From positions 16,866,698 through 16,930,697 of the forward strand of contig NC_044024.1 of assembly GCF_900496995.4 (NCBI RefSeq): a stretch of 64,000 nt of DNA, written 5' to 3'. Below are positions 32,191 through 51,770 of this stretch, piece after piece. The notes beneath the pieces were generated by a model. That model was not told the origin of the DNA. It searched no databases and was given only the letters and a program-made list of their open reading frames with translations. Numbering within the stretch: position 1 is the stretch's first letter; every line of letters starts with the position of its first letter. This DNA comes from Aquila chrysaetos chrysaetos (lineage: Eukaryota > Chordata > Aves > Accipitriformes > Accipitridae). The position numbers and the translations under genes were made by a program.

Positions 32191-35100
32191 TTTGTACGAA
32201 GATTTTAGACTGCTTCATTTTCGGTTGACTAACATTTGTAACTACTACAAACAGTTTTATGATCTAAATTGTTTCAGGAGGAAGTGCATAGATTTGTTGA
32301 GCCACATGTTTATAAGTCATACACACACTGTGAATACTTTCTATTTAGTAAATAAATTCACCTTATTTAAATATTAAGCAGAAAAAAATGTTCTTTCAAA
32401 CTTCATAAAGGCTTGTTAGCACCATAATGCTTTTTTTCTCACCATTAATTTAATGAAATTAAATACTCACATAGACTCATGCACATATCTTTATCTGCCT
32501 ACCTAATCTGCCAATATAAATTGTTTCTGGAGTGATCATTTCGAACCTATCCAACCCACAAAGGGTAATTTTACAAGGCAAAAGATTGTACCAATCCCAG
32601 ACATGATAGGCCCTGGATCCCTGTACTACCAGACAGGGACTATTTCAGAGCAGAGCTGGCTGACTATCAAACACGATTTAAAGAAGATTAAATAAATACA
32701 TGACAATTTGATCAACTTTCAATTATGCTTTCAGAAGGGAGTCATCAGTTGAATATAATAAATATACTCGTGACTGTATGGTGAAAGTCATATAGTCAGC
32801 ACCATAATTCACAAGTTTTTAGACCCTCCTAACACACACAATGTTTTTGCTCCGCTCAGCAGTATTTGTAATACTAGGAATCACATAGCCATCTGGAAAA
32901 CACAAGGTTTACACTGACACTGCAGTTAGATTCTCCACAATGTAGCAGTGTTAATGAAGGGATGTGTTGGCGAGGTCCCCAAGCTGGTCCACATTCTAGT
33001 AGAGCAGAGAGGAGTTGCCAAGTAGAACCATCCAAGAGTTGTGAGGTCCTAAGCAAAAATAATCTATAGTAACTGCTAAGCAGCTCACACTGCTCTTGTC
33101 AGAAAGTACCAGCCAGGTAGGGAACACACCACTGTGCTCTGGCTTAGGAAAAAGGTCAAGTACAAGATCTTTGGACATGCACAAAACTGTCCTGCATGTG
33201 GAGCATTTATTGCTCAAAGAATACACCTGTCATTAACAGTTCTTGCATCCTTCCAGTGCTCCTCAAGACAGTAATTGATGCATTACACCTTTAGAGATCT
33301 CTTGAATGCAGGAGATATCAAACCTACAAAGTGATCTAAACTATGTCTGAAAGAAGCTGTCCATACATGAAAATTGACCAGCTATTAAAATGAACTTGTC
33401 TCAGCTCTTCCTTTGCTCCTACTATGCACAATGGAAGGTGAAACAAAACCCTGTGACTAACCTATTTATTTCTACGTTGAACAAAGAAAGCAAGGACTAA
33501 ATCAACTGCCTTTTAACTAAGAATGGAAACAAATACCAAGGAATGAGAATTACCTAAATAACTACGAGGGCCTACAATGATTTACAAATACCTTTTCAGC
33601 AACTCCTATGATGAACTGCCACGTTGTACTTGCTACTTACTGTTTTCAGGAAGTATAGACAGGAACTAGGTGACAAGAAAAACATGTTAAGAAAGCTATG
33701 TAGACATTAACAGCTCTATGTCACATTTTAAAGCTCTTTACTCTGCAATCATAATTTAAAACTTTACTCCCTCCTTTCAAGATTATTTGGGCACACGTTT
33801 TCCCTCAGGGAGATATCCTAGAATTAATGACTTAAAAATCTGCTACTGAGAGCCTGAGTAGGAAGCGTACCTTCACAGGAACCACGTTACAGACTGGCAT
33901 CTATGCAGATGTTAAAGTGCTATTTTGAACTTGGCACTGCAGCTTTCAGACCATTTGCTCTGTATTTTTCCGCATTTACAAGCCAGCAATAAGGAGGGAT
34001 AAGCAAAGCATTCACAAGAAACTTTACACCATGGTCACAGTGGAACTAACAACCCTTCAGATCAGTTCCCCATTTTCAAAGGAAAAGTGCATTTGAGTGC
34101 CGAGCCATCTCAACTCTTCCGCAGCAGAAGCAGCATACTGCTGCTAGACATAAGGCAACTTACATTTTGACGATATACTGGTATAATGCAGCTCATTAAA
34201 CTCAGATGGCAATATTCAACCAACTGATATGATTAGGAGCATGCTGTCTTCTTGCAAGGCCATGCTGTAGCAATCAGGAGAAACACAGTGCATGTGCTGA
34301 TGAAGTCCAGAATTTCACAAGTACTAGGTCAATGACATCAGTTCTCCCAACACTGAAGAAACAGCAGCCAAGTATGCTGCAAAGGTGAGCATCGCTGGGT
34401 CACAGGATTTGCACAACGATGCTTCTGTGAAAAGAACTTAGAAGATACTGCTTTTTCTAAGGGGAGCGTGGCTAATGCAAGGACCAGACACACTGTTTCC
34501 AGCAAGCGCCTCAGATCACCCTGCAACCTGCCAGCATGCTCAAGGCCTGCCGACAGCAGTTTCCCAGCTGAACATGAGAAAGTATCCCTCTACTATAGTA
34601 ATGCGACAATTTTAAACCAAAGACCTTATAAGCCATACACTGAGCAAAGATTTGTCTAAATAAGTATTTCACTTGATGACTAGAACTTGTACATCATGTT
34701 TTGTTTTTATGACAGCCACTGACACAGAGATAGAAGAGGATGAGTCACTAGCATATCTGCACAATCACATATGAGTGCTCAAAGCCTTCCTAATTCTGCA
34801 CAGGACCATTAAAAGCTTGACTTCCAAGAATGAACCTGAGATTCCAGGGAGAACTCCTCACATGTTCTCTGTGGTTATAATATGCATTCGTAAGCTTTTT
34901 TTAAAGCTAGCAATAATTGTCAGACAAGTAGAGAGGGGAAAAAAAAAAAAAAAAAAAAAGACTTAACTACAGAACAGCTCCCATTGAAGCAGTATTTTCC
35001 TTTGCTCCAAAGGAAGCCCCAAGCCCTATTCAGAAGTTATTCCAAAAAATAAAGGTAGTCAAGCTACACCTTCTCTCCCCTGCATCCCAAGGGACAGACA

Positions 35101-35545
35101 GGTGTCTACATCATGATACTTAGCGTATTAAAAGCTGACTGCTTGTTTTCTATCATCACCTAATATTTTCAACTGCAAAATTCTCAGCCCACATTGAGGA
35201 AGGCTGAATTTGAAACAGACCAGGAAATTTAAAGCAGCAATACAGTATGCATACAAAAGTTAACATTAAACAGGAATATACTTCCATCTTTCAATTGCAG
35301 TAAGTAGTACCAGGCAAGAATTAGCAATCACCATGAACAGAAAAAGCAATTTTCCTTAGTCACTGGAAACGTTATTATTGTAAAACTAACTCTTAACAGA
35401 CACACTCCTCCTTCAAAAACAGCATAAGAGGAGAAGCAAATCCCCCTAATATTTTTTTAATAGGACATAACAGAATAAAGGAAAGTGTTTGTAGCAAAGC
35501 AACGTTGGCAGCTGTAATCTCAAAGGCGAGTAAGATGACTACAGT

Positions 35546-35559
35546 GCTCCCTCTAGTGG
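35546..35559 (-). promoter_or_regulatory. Strong CTCF-like motif
   Basis: Minus-strand CCACTAGAGGGAGC matches the CTCF core CCASYAGRKGGCRS at 13 of 14 positions. It lies between the orphan CpG island and the FAM199X 3' end, where a domain boundary would be reasonable. Motif evidence only. Confidence 0.45.
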
Positions 35560-38500
35560 CAATATACATGGGAGACTTACTTGCCTTCCGTTAAAATCAC
35601 AGCAAATCGGTGGTCAAACTAAGTTTCAGAATTTGTGGCAATACAGCAGGTACTTCAACTGAAGTAGCATTAGACAGACTACAGCCCAGATGAATTACCG
35701 CACTCCAGCCTCAGGAATGTGGTCTACATTATGGGAAACAAGTTTTTACACTAATAATGCTGCCAAGTACAAGCCACTGCAGCATGCAGAAAAGAGCATG
35801 AAATGAAGTCTCAGATCAGAAATGTGGATTTGAATTGAAATTCAATCTCAGCACCAGAGAAACCATTTACAAGGGATGAATGTTCCAGAAGGAGGTGAAA
35901 AAAAATGTTTTCTATCCAGTAGAACACAGGATACTTTGGAGCACATACAAAGCATCTCAGAAAACCAAATTGTAAATATTTCTGTACTGGGAAATGTTTG
36001 GATCAAGTGTACGCTTCAGGCCAGTAGTTACGAGAGGGCTGAGGACAGCATGGTCATAGCCAACGCCATATTTCCCTATCAATTTAGGAAAGGAAGTTTA
36101 TCAAGTTGTTTTGCCAGTGTGGAAATTTTGGTTTGGACTGTGCCCAAATAGTGTTTGGCCATCAAACAAGGCCTTCTCATTGCAGTGAAACTTGATACAC
36201 TTGAGATAAATGAAGAAACATTTAAGGAGGGTTAGTAAGAGATCCATAACAAGCAGTATTTAGTTGTGACCACATGACCTCACTTGACAGACAGGCAGCT
36301 GCTTGCCAGAAGGTTTAACAACTCATCCATGCAACTGTTACCTCCATAATGAACTGCTGCAACGGGACTTACTGGGAAAGTTCAGAAGTCCAAAGCAGGG
36401 CAGACCAGCTCACCGCGCTCCTGTGATTCAGAAAGCATAAGCATCAACTTCTCTGCCCCTTCTAGGTGCTATCCAGGGAGCAGCAAGTCCTTACTACAAG
36501 CGACCACCACAACAGACTGAGGTTCTTGGCAACATTTCAATTTGTTTTGCTGCAAGAGACTCTGCACTGTCACTCACCTTTGGGTGAAAACAGACAAAAA
36601 ACACAAGCAGGTTGCTGAAGTGAAGGCAAAGCACCCCAAGAGCAACAGCTTCTGCAGTTACATTCTGCAGCCTCCCAGTCACAGACTCCACAACAATTAA
36701 AGGTCTCTGACAGATCGACAAGACTTGCTGTGATATGCAGTGTTTCTGCCCTCACCTGTCCCTCTCCATCCCACAGTATCTATAAAAACAGGCTGGGATG
36801 GTAACGTTTGGTCCATTTCAACTTCCGTAAGTGTTTGATGAGCCTTAGCTGGGATGAACAAGGCATTTTACATCCCTGAGGTGCTGGAGGAGACTTTCTG
36901 AACACTGAGGAATACATCCTTATGCCAGCTATTCTCTTCTCAGGTTTTCAGGATTTTTGTGCTGGATTCCAAGGGAAAAAAGGAATTTTCATAATACTAC
37001 ACTTGAAACTTCAGTATTGCAGAAGGCAACAACACAGAACATACAGGCTGGCAACTGTCCTCACTGGAGCTTACTGAAAAAACGGTGACAGCAAAGCCAC
37101 GGCCACTGCCGCGTCCTCACTGGTGCTGCATGTCTTGGTGTGCATTACCACAACTTCTGGTATCCCCAAGCACACCTGCTTCTGCTGTAGCAAATGAGAT
37201 CTGGATTTACAATAGTGACACACAGGTGCCTGCATGATGAACTGTAAGAGCATGGTAGGTTGTCAGCTTATAAGTCCTGTTAGGGCTTTTAAACATCACA
37301 GTATAGGTCATGGTTTGATGGCTATGGGTACTGAGGGTGACAGCAGAAGAAGATTCAGAGTTATTGCTGGCAATAAAAATGATTAGACTTCCTATGCCCA
37401 CAGCGACATAGTATATAGCATATATATAAAAAAAATCCCCTGGCACAGAAATAAAAATTAAGGACAGATGGCTTTCAGTACAAGATCTTGGGTTATATCA
37501 TTCACAACAAATAATTGTTTTCCTATGAAACAATTCTGATCAGATTTTGTGGATAACAAACCACACCAGTTAAAGAGGGACTGATGTGCTTTCTGCCAAA
37601 GAACAGTTAACGTGCCGCTTTATTTGTACTTTCTACCTGAACAGTGAGTATGCAAGCCGTATATATGAATGCCCCTGCTCTGAAGAAGATGCCACATAGT
37701 TTCATCAGAATAACTTTGCTATGTCATCAATTTTAATTCCAACCTGTACTTCAATATGCACATAACTATTTTCAAGTACAATGAAAACTTAAGTCAACAG
37801 CATCAGTCACCAGCATTGCAGCTTTCAGTAAATCCTTCACAACTTCAGAAAAATCTCTATAAACATTGTGTAAAGTAGGTACAGAATGTACAGAGGACAG
37901 TTTTCTATACAAAAGTGCATTTTAGCAATACAATTAGCAGAGAACCTGGGAAAAAAACCACTCTCAATTTAAGCAGTACCATATGCTCTAATCTATACCT
38001 CCATCTCTCCCCCAAAAGAGGAGGGGGAAAAAAAAAAAAAAAAAATAAAAAATCACAAAACCCCACTTTCCCCTTCCTTTGGTTATGAACTATATTCAAG
38101 GCTTCAACATTACAATTTTTTTTTAAGTTGAAGAATTTATTTGTAATTTGGAAATGTTTTAAAATGAGAGAATGCAAGTATGATTAATCAGAGTTAACAG
38201 TCAAAACAGACAAGCTTTGAATATTACTATGATTTTCCCTTGATAGATTAATAAACTATCTTTGCAATCCTTAAATGGAAAATCGCATGTTGACTTCTCT
38301 CTTCTATGCCCAAGAACTGCAAGATCAGTAAGCTAAAGAACATTAAGCCAACAAATCTAACAAAGTTTTCCATGAAAATCTGGCTTATAAGAATGAACTT
38401 CAAGAGCCCCCAAAACAGTCAGGTTTATTATTATTTATAGACCAATGCATCAACCGATTTCAAAGCTGAAAAGACTGTTAGGAGAAAAGAAATGGCTTCA

Positions 38501-39351
38501 GGCCATTCAGTGTAGATGAACAGTAAATATTGCCATTTTTGTATGTTTCTATATTGTATATGCACTCTGATGTAAATGTGTATGAATAAGTTCAAGCAGG
38601 CTGGTTGGTTTGTTTTTTTCCCCAGAGAATGATCTTCACAGGTTTCAGACCACAAAATGAGAACTGAAAGTTAAGCCCAGGAAAGTCATGCAAAGACTTC
38701 TCTTGCTCTTCTTAGTAAGCATCCCATACTGAGCATACTATAACCATCTTTTAATCAGTTTCCCAGATAAAGAAAAATAGATATTATCTTAACAGAGACA
38801 AAGGGTGACATTAGATACACACACAAAAATTAGACAGGTTTGTCAGGAAGCTAGCTTTCTTCCTCATATTTAAAATCATATTAGAAAAGAATGTTCTCTA
38901 TTGTTTACAGTCCTCTTGCAATCAGACTTTCAGTGCTCCTTCTAAGCCTTTTTAGCAAAAAAGTTACCATGGAAGCAAACCATTAATGTTACAGAGTGTA
39001 AATTGATTACATTCATGTTACAGTGGGTACAAAGCACCTAGACATATAGCTTCAGTACTATGGAGCCATACAACTATGAGCTTTTTCCTGTTTGTCTCTT
39101 ATTTTGCTTTTAATCTTGACATTTTTTATCTATGAATAAAAAGCAGAGATTTGATTCTTTTTTGAAAAAGCACTAATAAGAATGCATGATTTTAGCAGTC
39201 TGCTACTCTTCTTTATCTATCTGAACCCAATAATCCGTAGATAACTTCTGTAAAACAAAGTGGTAGCCACAATGGCCAACACTTGAATCAGCAAGACCAG
39301 GTTTAATTAAAATTCCAACTGTTTGACTAATGACACGGATATCCAATATAA
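35560..39351. other. Gene-poor tract, possibly reaching the FAM199X 3' UTR
   Basis: No coding exon recognised. Minus-strand AATAAA candidates (plus TTTATT near 37618, 38136 and 38422) could serve a long FAM199X 3' UTR, but nothing here decides the true 3' end. Confidence 0.4.
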
Positions 39352-39522
39352 ATTCATAGAATCATAGAATCATTTAGGTCAGAAAATACCTTTAAGATCA
39401 TCAAGTCCAACCGTTAACCTAACACTACCAAGTCCACCACTAAACCACGTCCCTAAGCACCGCATCTACGCTTCTTTTAAATAACTCCAGAGATGGTGCC
39501 TCTACCACTTCCCTGGGTAAGC
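39352..39522 (-). mobile_element. CR1 LINE, 3' end fragment
   Basis: Plus-strand ATTCATAGAATCATAGAATC is the reverse complement of the CR1 terminal octamer repeat. TTTAAGATCATCAAGTCCAA and CACCACTAAACCACGTCCCT follow in the order of the avian CR1 3' UTR. The element therefore lies on the minus strand, truncated at its 5' side near 39522. CR1 is the dominant bird retrotransposon and normally 5'-truncated like this. It carries no coding capacity. Confidence 0.9.
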
Positions 39523-40169
39523 ACACAGCATATTGTAGGGAAAGACAAGAATCTGACAAAAACACCTGCCCCCTCCACAAAATGAGTGCGTCACTAGAAG
39601 TCGGAAGGATGAGAAAAGGGAAAAAAATGCAAACATGTAGAAGTACGTGGGAACTCTTGAATCCCATAGTTACTTCAGGCCTGAACCTCTGAGATGCCAA
39701 GTACTTGGCAAAGACAACATTCAGGTAAGCAAGATGTTATTCTGCAGTCTTGTCAGAACATTCAGAGTTTCTTAGGTTATAAGCATCCTGGGACTACAAG
39801 ATTACAAAGCTATAAATTATTACCACGGAACCCCTGGAAATCCACTCTCTTCTATCGTTTTAACTGTCACACAAGTGACTGAAGTACCCAGCTGGAGATG
39901 ACATACCACAATCAGCTACCGTGGCACCCAGGACTTTTTCATCCAATGTAACAGATGATCAACTGGACCCATCTAACCACTTAGATTAATCTATACTTAC
40001 ATGCTCACGCTAAGACCAAGATGGAAATACTATCCTCCCTCATTTCACGACCTCTGGAAGCTAGTAGACAGGTGATCAAAAAGAACTGTACCTCATCAAA
40101 ATGAGGGGGTCTTCTCTCAACAAAGCCTGAAGGATTTTAAATGCTGAAGAGCTGCTGAAACAGAATAAA

Positions 40170-40521
40170 GCGACACGCTTTCATGCTCCACAACGCTGAT
40201 ATCACACCTTTCTTACAATTCATTTCAGTGTCTCAGTTCTCTACAGCATTAAGTGTGCGTTTTTCATCAGTGTCCTGGTTTCAACTGGGATAGAGTTAAT
40301 TTTCTTTCTAGTAGCTGGTATAGTGTTATGTTTTGGGTTCCGTAAGTGACACACTTTCATGCTCCACCACGCTGATATCGTGCCTTTCTTACAATTCATT
40401 TCAGCGCCTCAGTTCTCTACAGTATTAAGTGTGTGTTTTTCAACAGTGTCCTGGTTTCGACTGGGATAGAGTTAGTTTTCTTTCTAGCAGCTGGTATAGT
40501 GTTATGTTTTGGCTTCAGTAC
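40170..40521 (+). repeat. 176-bp direct tandem duplication of flank plus LTR start
   Basis: Unit A (about 40170-40345) and unit B (about 40346-40521) align at an exact 176-bp offset with about 14 differences. Each holds about 100 bp of flanking DNA and then the first 70-75 bp of an LTR (TGTCCTGGTTTC.. at 40271 and at 40447). Only unit B continues into the complete LTR. The differences imply the duplication is not recent. Confidence 0.85.
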
Positions 40522-41019
40522 CAGAAGAATGTTGATAACACACTGATGTTTTCAGTTGTTGCTAAGTAGTGTTTATGCGAAGTTGAGGATTTTTCAGCTT
40601 CTCATGCCCAGCCAGCAGGAAGGCTGGAGGGGCACAAGAAGTTGGGAGGGGACACAGCCAGGACAGCTGACCCCAACTGGCCAAAGGGGTATTCCATACC
40701 GTGTGACGTCATGTCCAGTATATAAACTGGGGGATGACTGCTCGGGAATTAACTGGGCATTGGTCAGCAAGTGGCGGGCAATTGCATTGTGCATCACTTG
40801 TTTCGTATATTCCAATTCTTTTATTATTTTTGTCATTTTATTATTCTTATTATCATCATTATTAGTTTCTTCCTTTCCGTTCTGTAAAACTGTTCTTATC
40901 TCAACCCACGAGTTTTACTTTTTTTTTCCCCCGAATCTCTCCCCCATCCCACTGGCTGGAGGGGAAGTGAGTGAGCGGCTGCGTGGTGCTTAGTTGCTGG
41001 CTGGGGTTAAACCACGACA
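40447..41019 (+). mobile_element. Solo LTR, ERVL-like avian family
   Basis: TGTCCTGGTTTCGACTGGGA to ACCACGACA, about 573 bp, ending in CA. It contains a TATA box (GTATATAAACTGG, about 40719-40731), a CRE-like GTGACGTCATG (about 40703-40713) just upstream, and an A/T-rich R/U5-like stretch near 40800-40930. I recognise it as an LTR common in many bird genomes. No internal viral genes follow. No target-site duplication is visible, in keeping with the rearranged left flank. TTGGGGCGGGGGCGGGAATC just after the end slightly recalls a primer-binding site. A 145-codon open frame across it (40556-40993) is not a gene. Confidence 0.85.
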
Positions 41020-43087
41020 TTGGGGCGGGGGCGGGAATCACACTTCAAAGTCACTGCAGAAAATAAAGGTTGTACTGAACTGTGACAGTGTACACACAGC
41101 AAAATGTTTCATGATGAATTCATCCATTACAGCCATGGTAAGTTGCAAGAGTTCAACAGCTGCACCCTGAAATTAGCTGAACGGACAGCAATTCAATTTT
41201 CTCTTCCAAGATATTTAAAAGAAGCTCCAGATTTCAGTCAATCTAAATCCTCAGTCACTTGTATACTGTTAAGAAGTTTTTGGTATTTTTTCTAGAAGGG
41301 AGGGAGCCATCAACCAGCTATCATGCAGTACAACCAAATACTGACAGGTAACATTCACTTCTGGTTAGTGGCCAAATAACTGGCCACACAGGATAGCTAA
41401 CACTCAAGTTTAAAACAACATTACATAGTTTTTCATCAGTCGATGGCCAAGTCTGGGTACCTGTTGTCTAGCAGCAGTAAGAGTGACTAAGTTCAAACAT
41501 ACTAGTTTGACTATGGACGTCATTTATTTCTTATTGAAGCCCTTTCAGAGGCCATTGTTCAGATATTTTACTGGTCAGTTTAGTTTGAGGCTACAAGGAA
41601 TGCCACTTCTGAAAGAAAAATACTTCAGCTGTCAGGGCTAAGTCTGTGCAGGACATGTAAAATGAATGTGAGTAGTCCTATATAAAGTTGATCATGCAAT
41701 TCTGCAGGATTGGGCTATATCCTGCAGTTACAGGCACCTGTGGCCCACACTGAACTGCCAAACTCCTTAATTCACAGGAGCAAAATGAAAGTAATGAAGG
41801 ATCAAGATAATGAAAAATTACTTCCTAAACTCAGAACTAGAAAATACTTTTATACTCTTTTAAGTTTCACACTGAAATTTAGAAGTATGATTTTTATCTC
41901 AGCTGTGGGGCGAAGGAGTTCTGTAACAAGTAGTTCCAAGGTAAAGACAAAAGCCACCTAACAGATTGTCAGAATTAGGAAACAGGTTAAAACTACTTTT
42001 ACCTTCCTACATGAAAGCCACAATTTTTCCTTGTTTTCTTAGCAAGAGAAATTTCAAAAGCAGATAGACAACAAAAGCAGAATTCTGAAACATGTAATGG
42101 TGTAACAACCCACAGAGAAGACGCATCCTCAGCTAAACATACAATTAAAAAGCACAGCTGCATTAATTAAGTTCTCCTGCCAACATGAATCTAGATATGC
42201 TTCTGGGGAAAAAAAACACCAAAGTTGCGTGCCACTTGTTTGCACTTCTGTTTCCAGTAGCATTTTTAACTATTGTAGTGTCCTAGACAACTTAATTGCA
42301 GATTAGTGTACTTTCAATGCAAAACGATGTTTGCATTTGAATCTTTTCATAGCAATACTAGGGATGTACTGGTCAACCATTAGTAACAATCATACTATAA
42401 GATATTGAGCAGCAAAATAACTGTCTGAAGACTAAGCTTGCAAGTTGTTGTTGTTGTTGGTTTTGTTTTTTTTAATTCTGCTTCCTAAAGAACATTATTA
42501 GGTGTTATTTGTGTTACAGATTCCCTGCACGAGAAGTTCTGTTTCTTGTTTTCTATGTAGTTTGAGATAAGTCCTTTTCTAGAAGTTGCGATTTATCACA
42601 GTACTTTGATTTTCTATGATCCAAGAGCAAGACAAAGAAAGCCCTATAGAACTAAAGATTTTTTTTCCTCATGCTAAACAATCTTCCTAATAATGGGAAA
42701 GGAAGACAGAACAAGCCAAATGTAATATTACAAGTTGGAAAAAACAAAAAAGCTGAAGCATAGTAATGCATGCTTAGTGTCATCCAAACGCACCCCTAGA
42801 CTTATGCATTGCAAGTAAGTTAGCATGTTAGACAAGTTCAAATTTCCTTAAAATTGTATCTATTCAGCAGCTTTTCAGAAGACAATTAAGTTTCTGAAGT
42901 CTTTGTTGCAAAATTAGTCTCAAAAAGCTGAAGTTACTCAATACTTAAACCTTCTTACCAAAATTACACTTGAGAAAAGATCGGGTTTATATTGTTAACA
43001 CTAATCAAATTTTGGTCAAGAAATATATGTAAACAATAAGGATAATACATTTAAGGCTTAGAAAGAACACTGATAAATTCACCCCTG
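41020..43087 (-). other. Probable 3' UTR / downstream flank of FAM199X
   Basis: AT-rich noncoding DNA directly after the FAM199X stop codon (minus strand). It contains a TTG microsatellite (about 42445-42459) and a minus-strand AATAAA candidate near 41522-41528. Human FAM199X has a long 3' UTR as I recall, so much of this may be transcribed. Confidence 0.4.
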
Positions 43088-51595
<8,508 letters not shown>

Positions 51596-51770
51596 ATGGC
51601 GGTGGCGGCGGCGGGCAAGGCCGCGGCGGCGGCCTACGGGCATGGCGAGAGCGGCGGGGGCCGCGGCGCCGGCGGCGGCTTCCTGGGGCCGCGGGTGCCG
51701 GCCGAGGTGGAGGCCATGGCCCGGGGCGTGCAGGACGTGGGGCAGGAGACCTTCCGGCGGCTCCTCAAAG
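51596..51770 (+). CDS. COMMD5: COMMD5 exon 1
   Basis: 175 nt, ending CTCAAAG|GTAGGG in phase 1, codons 1-58. The Ala/Gly-rich start is GC-driven; conservation with mammals begins at FLGPRVPAEV. Confidence 0.9.

Larger units (their letters stand above)
20470..35540. other. Gene-poor intergenic tract
   Basis: No exon with recognisable protein family, no tRNA-like sequence and no CRISPR-like array. It contains two MIR-like fragments (23975-24115, 28300-28480), a 20-bp two-copy tandem (32151-32190) and many A/T homopolymers, such as T18 (24568-24585), A18T11 (31582-31610) and A21 (34939-34959). It may hold distal enhancers of the homeobox gene, but I cannot tell from one sequence. Confidence 0.5.

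Noticed and set aside
39440-39700. 86-codon minus-strand frame
   Set aside because: Its C-terminal part is CR1 LINE 3' UTR sequence, which is noncoding.
40556-40993. 145-codon frame
   Set aside because: Falls inside the solo LTR (40447-41019).
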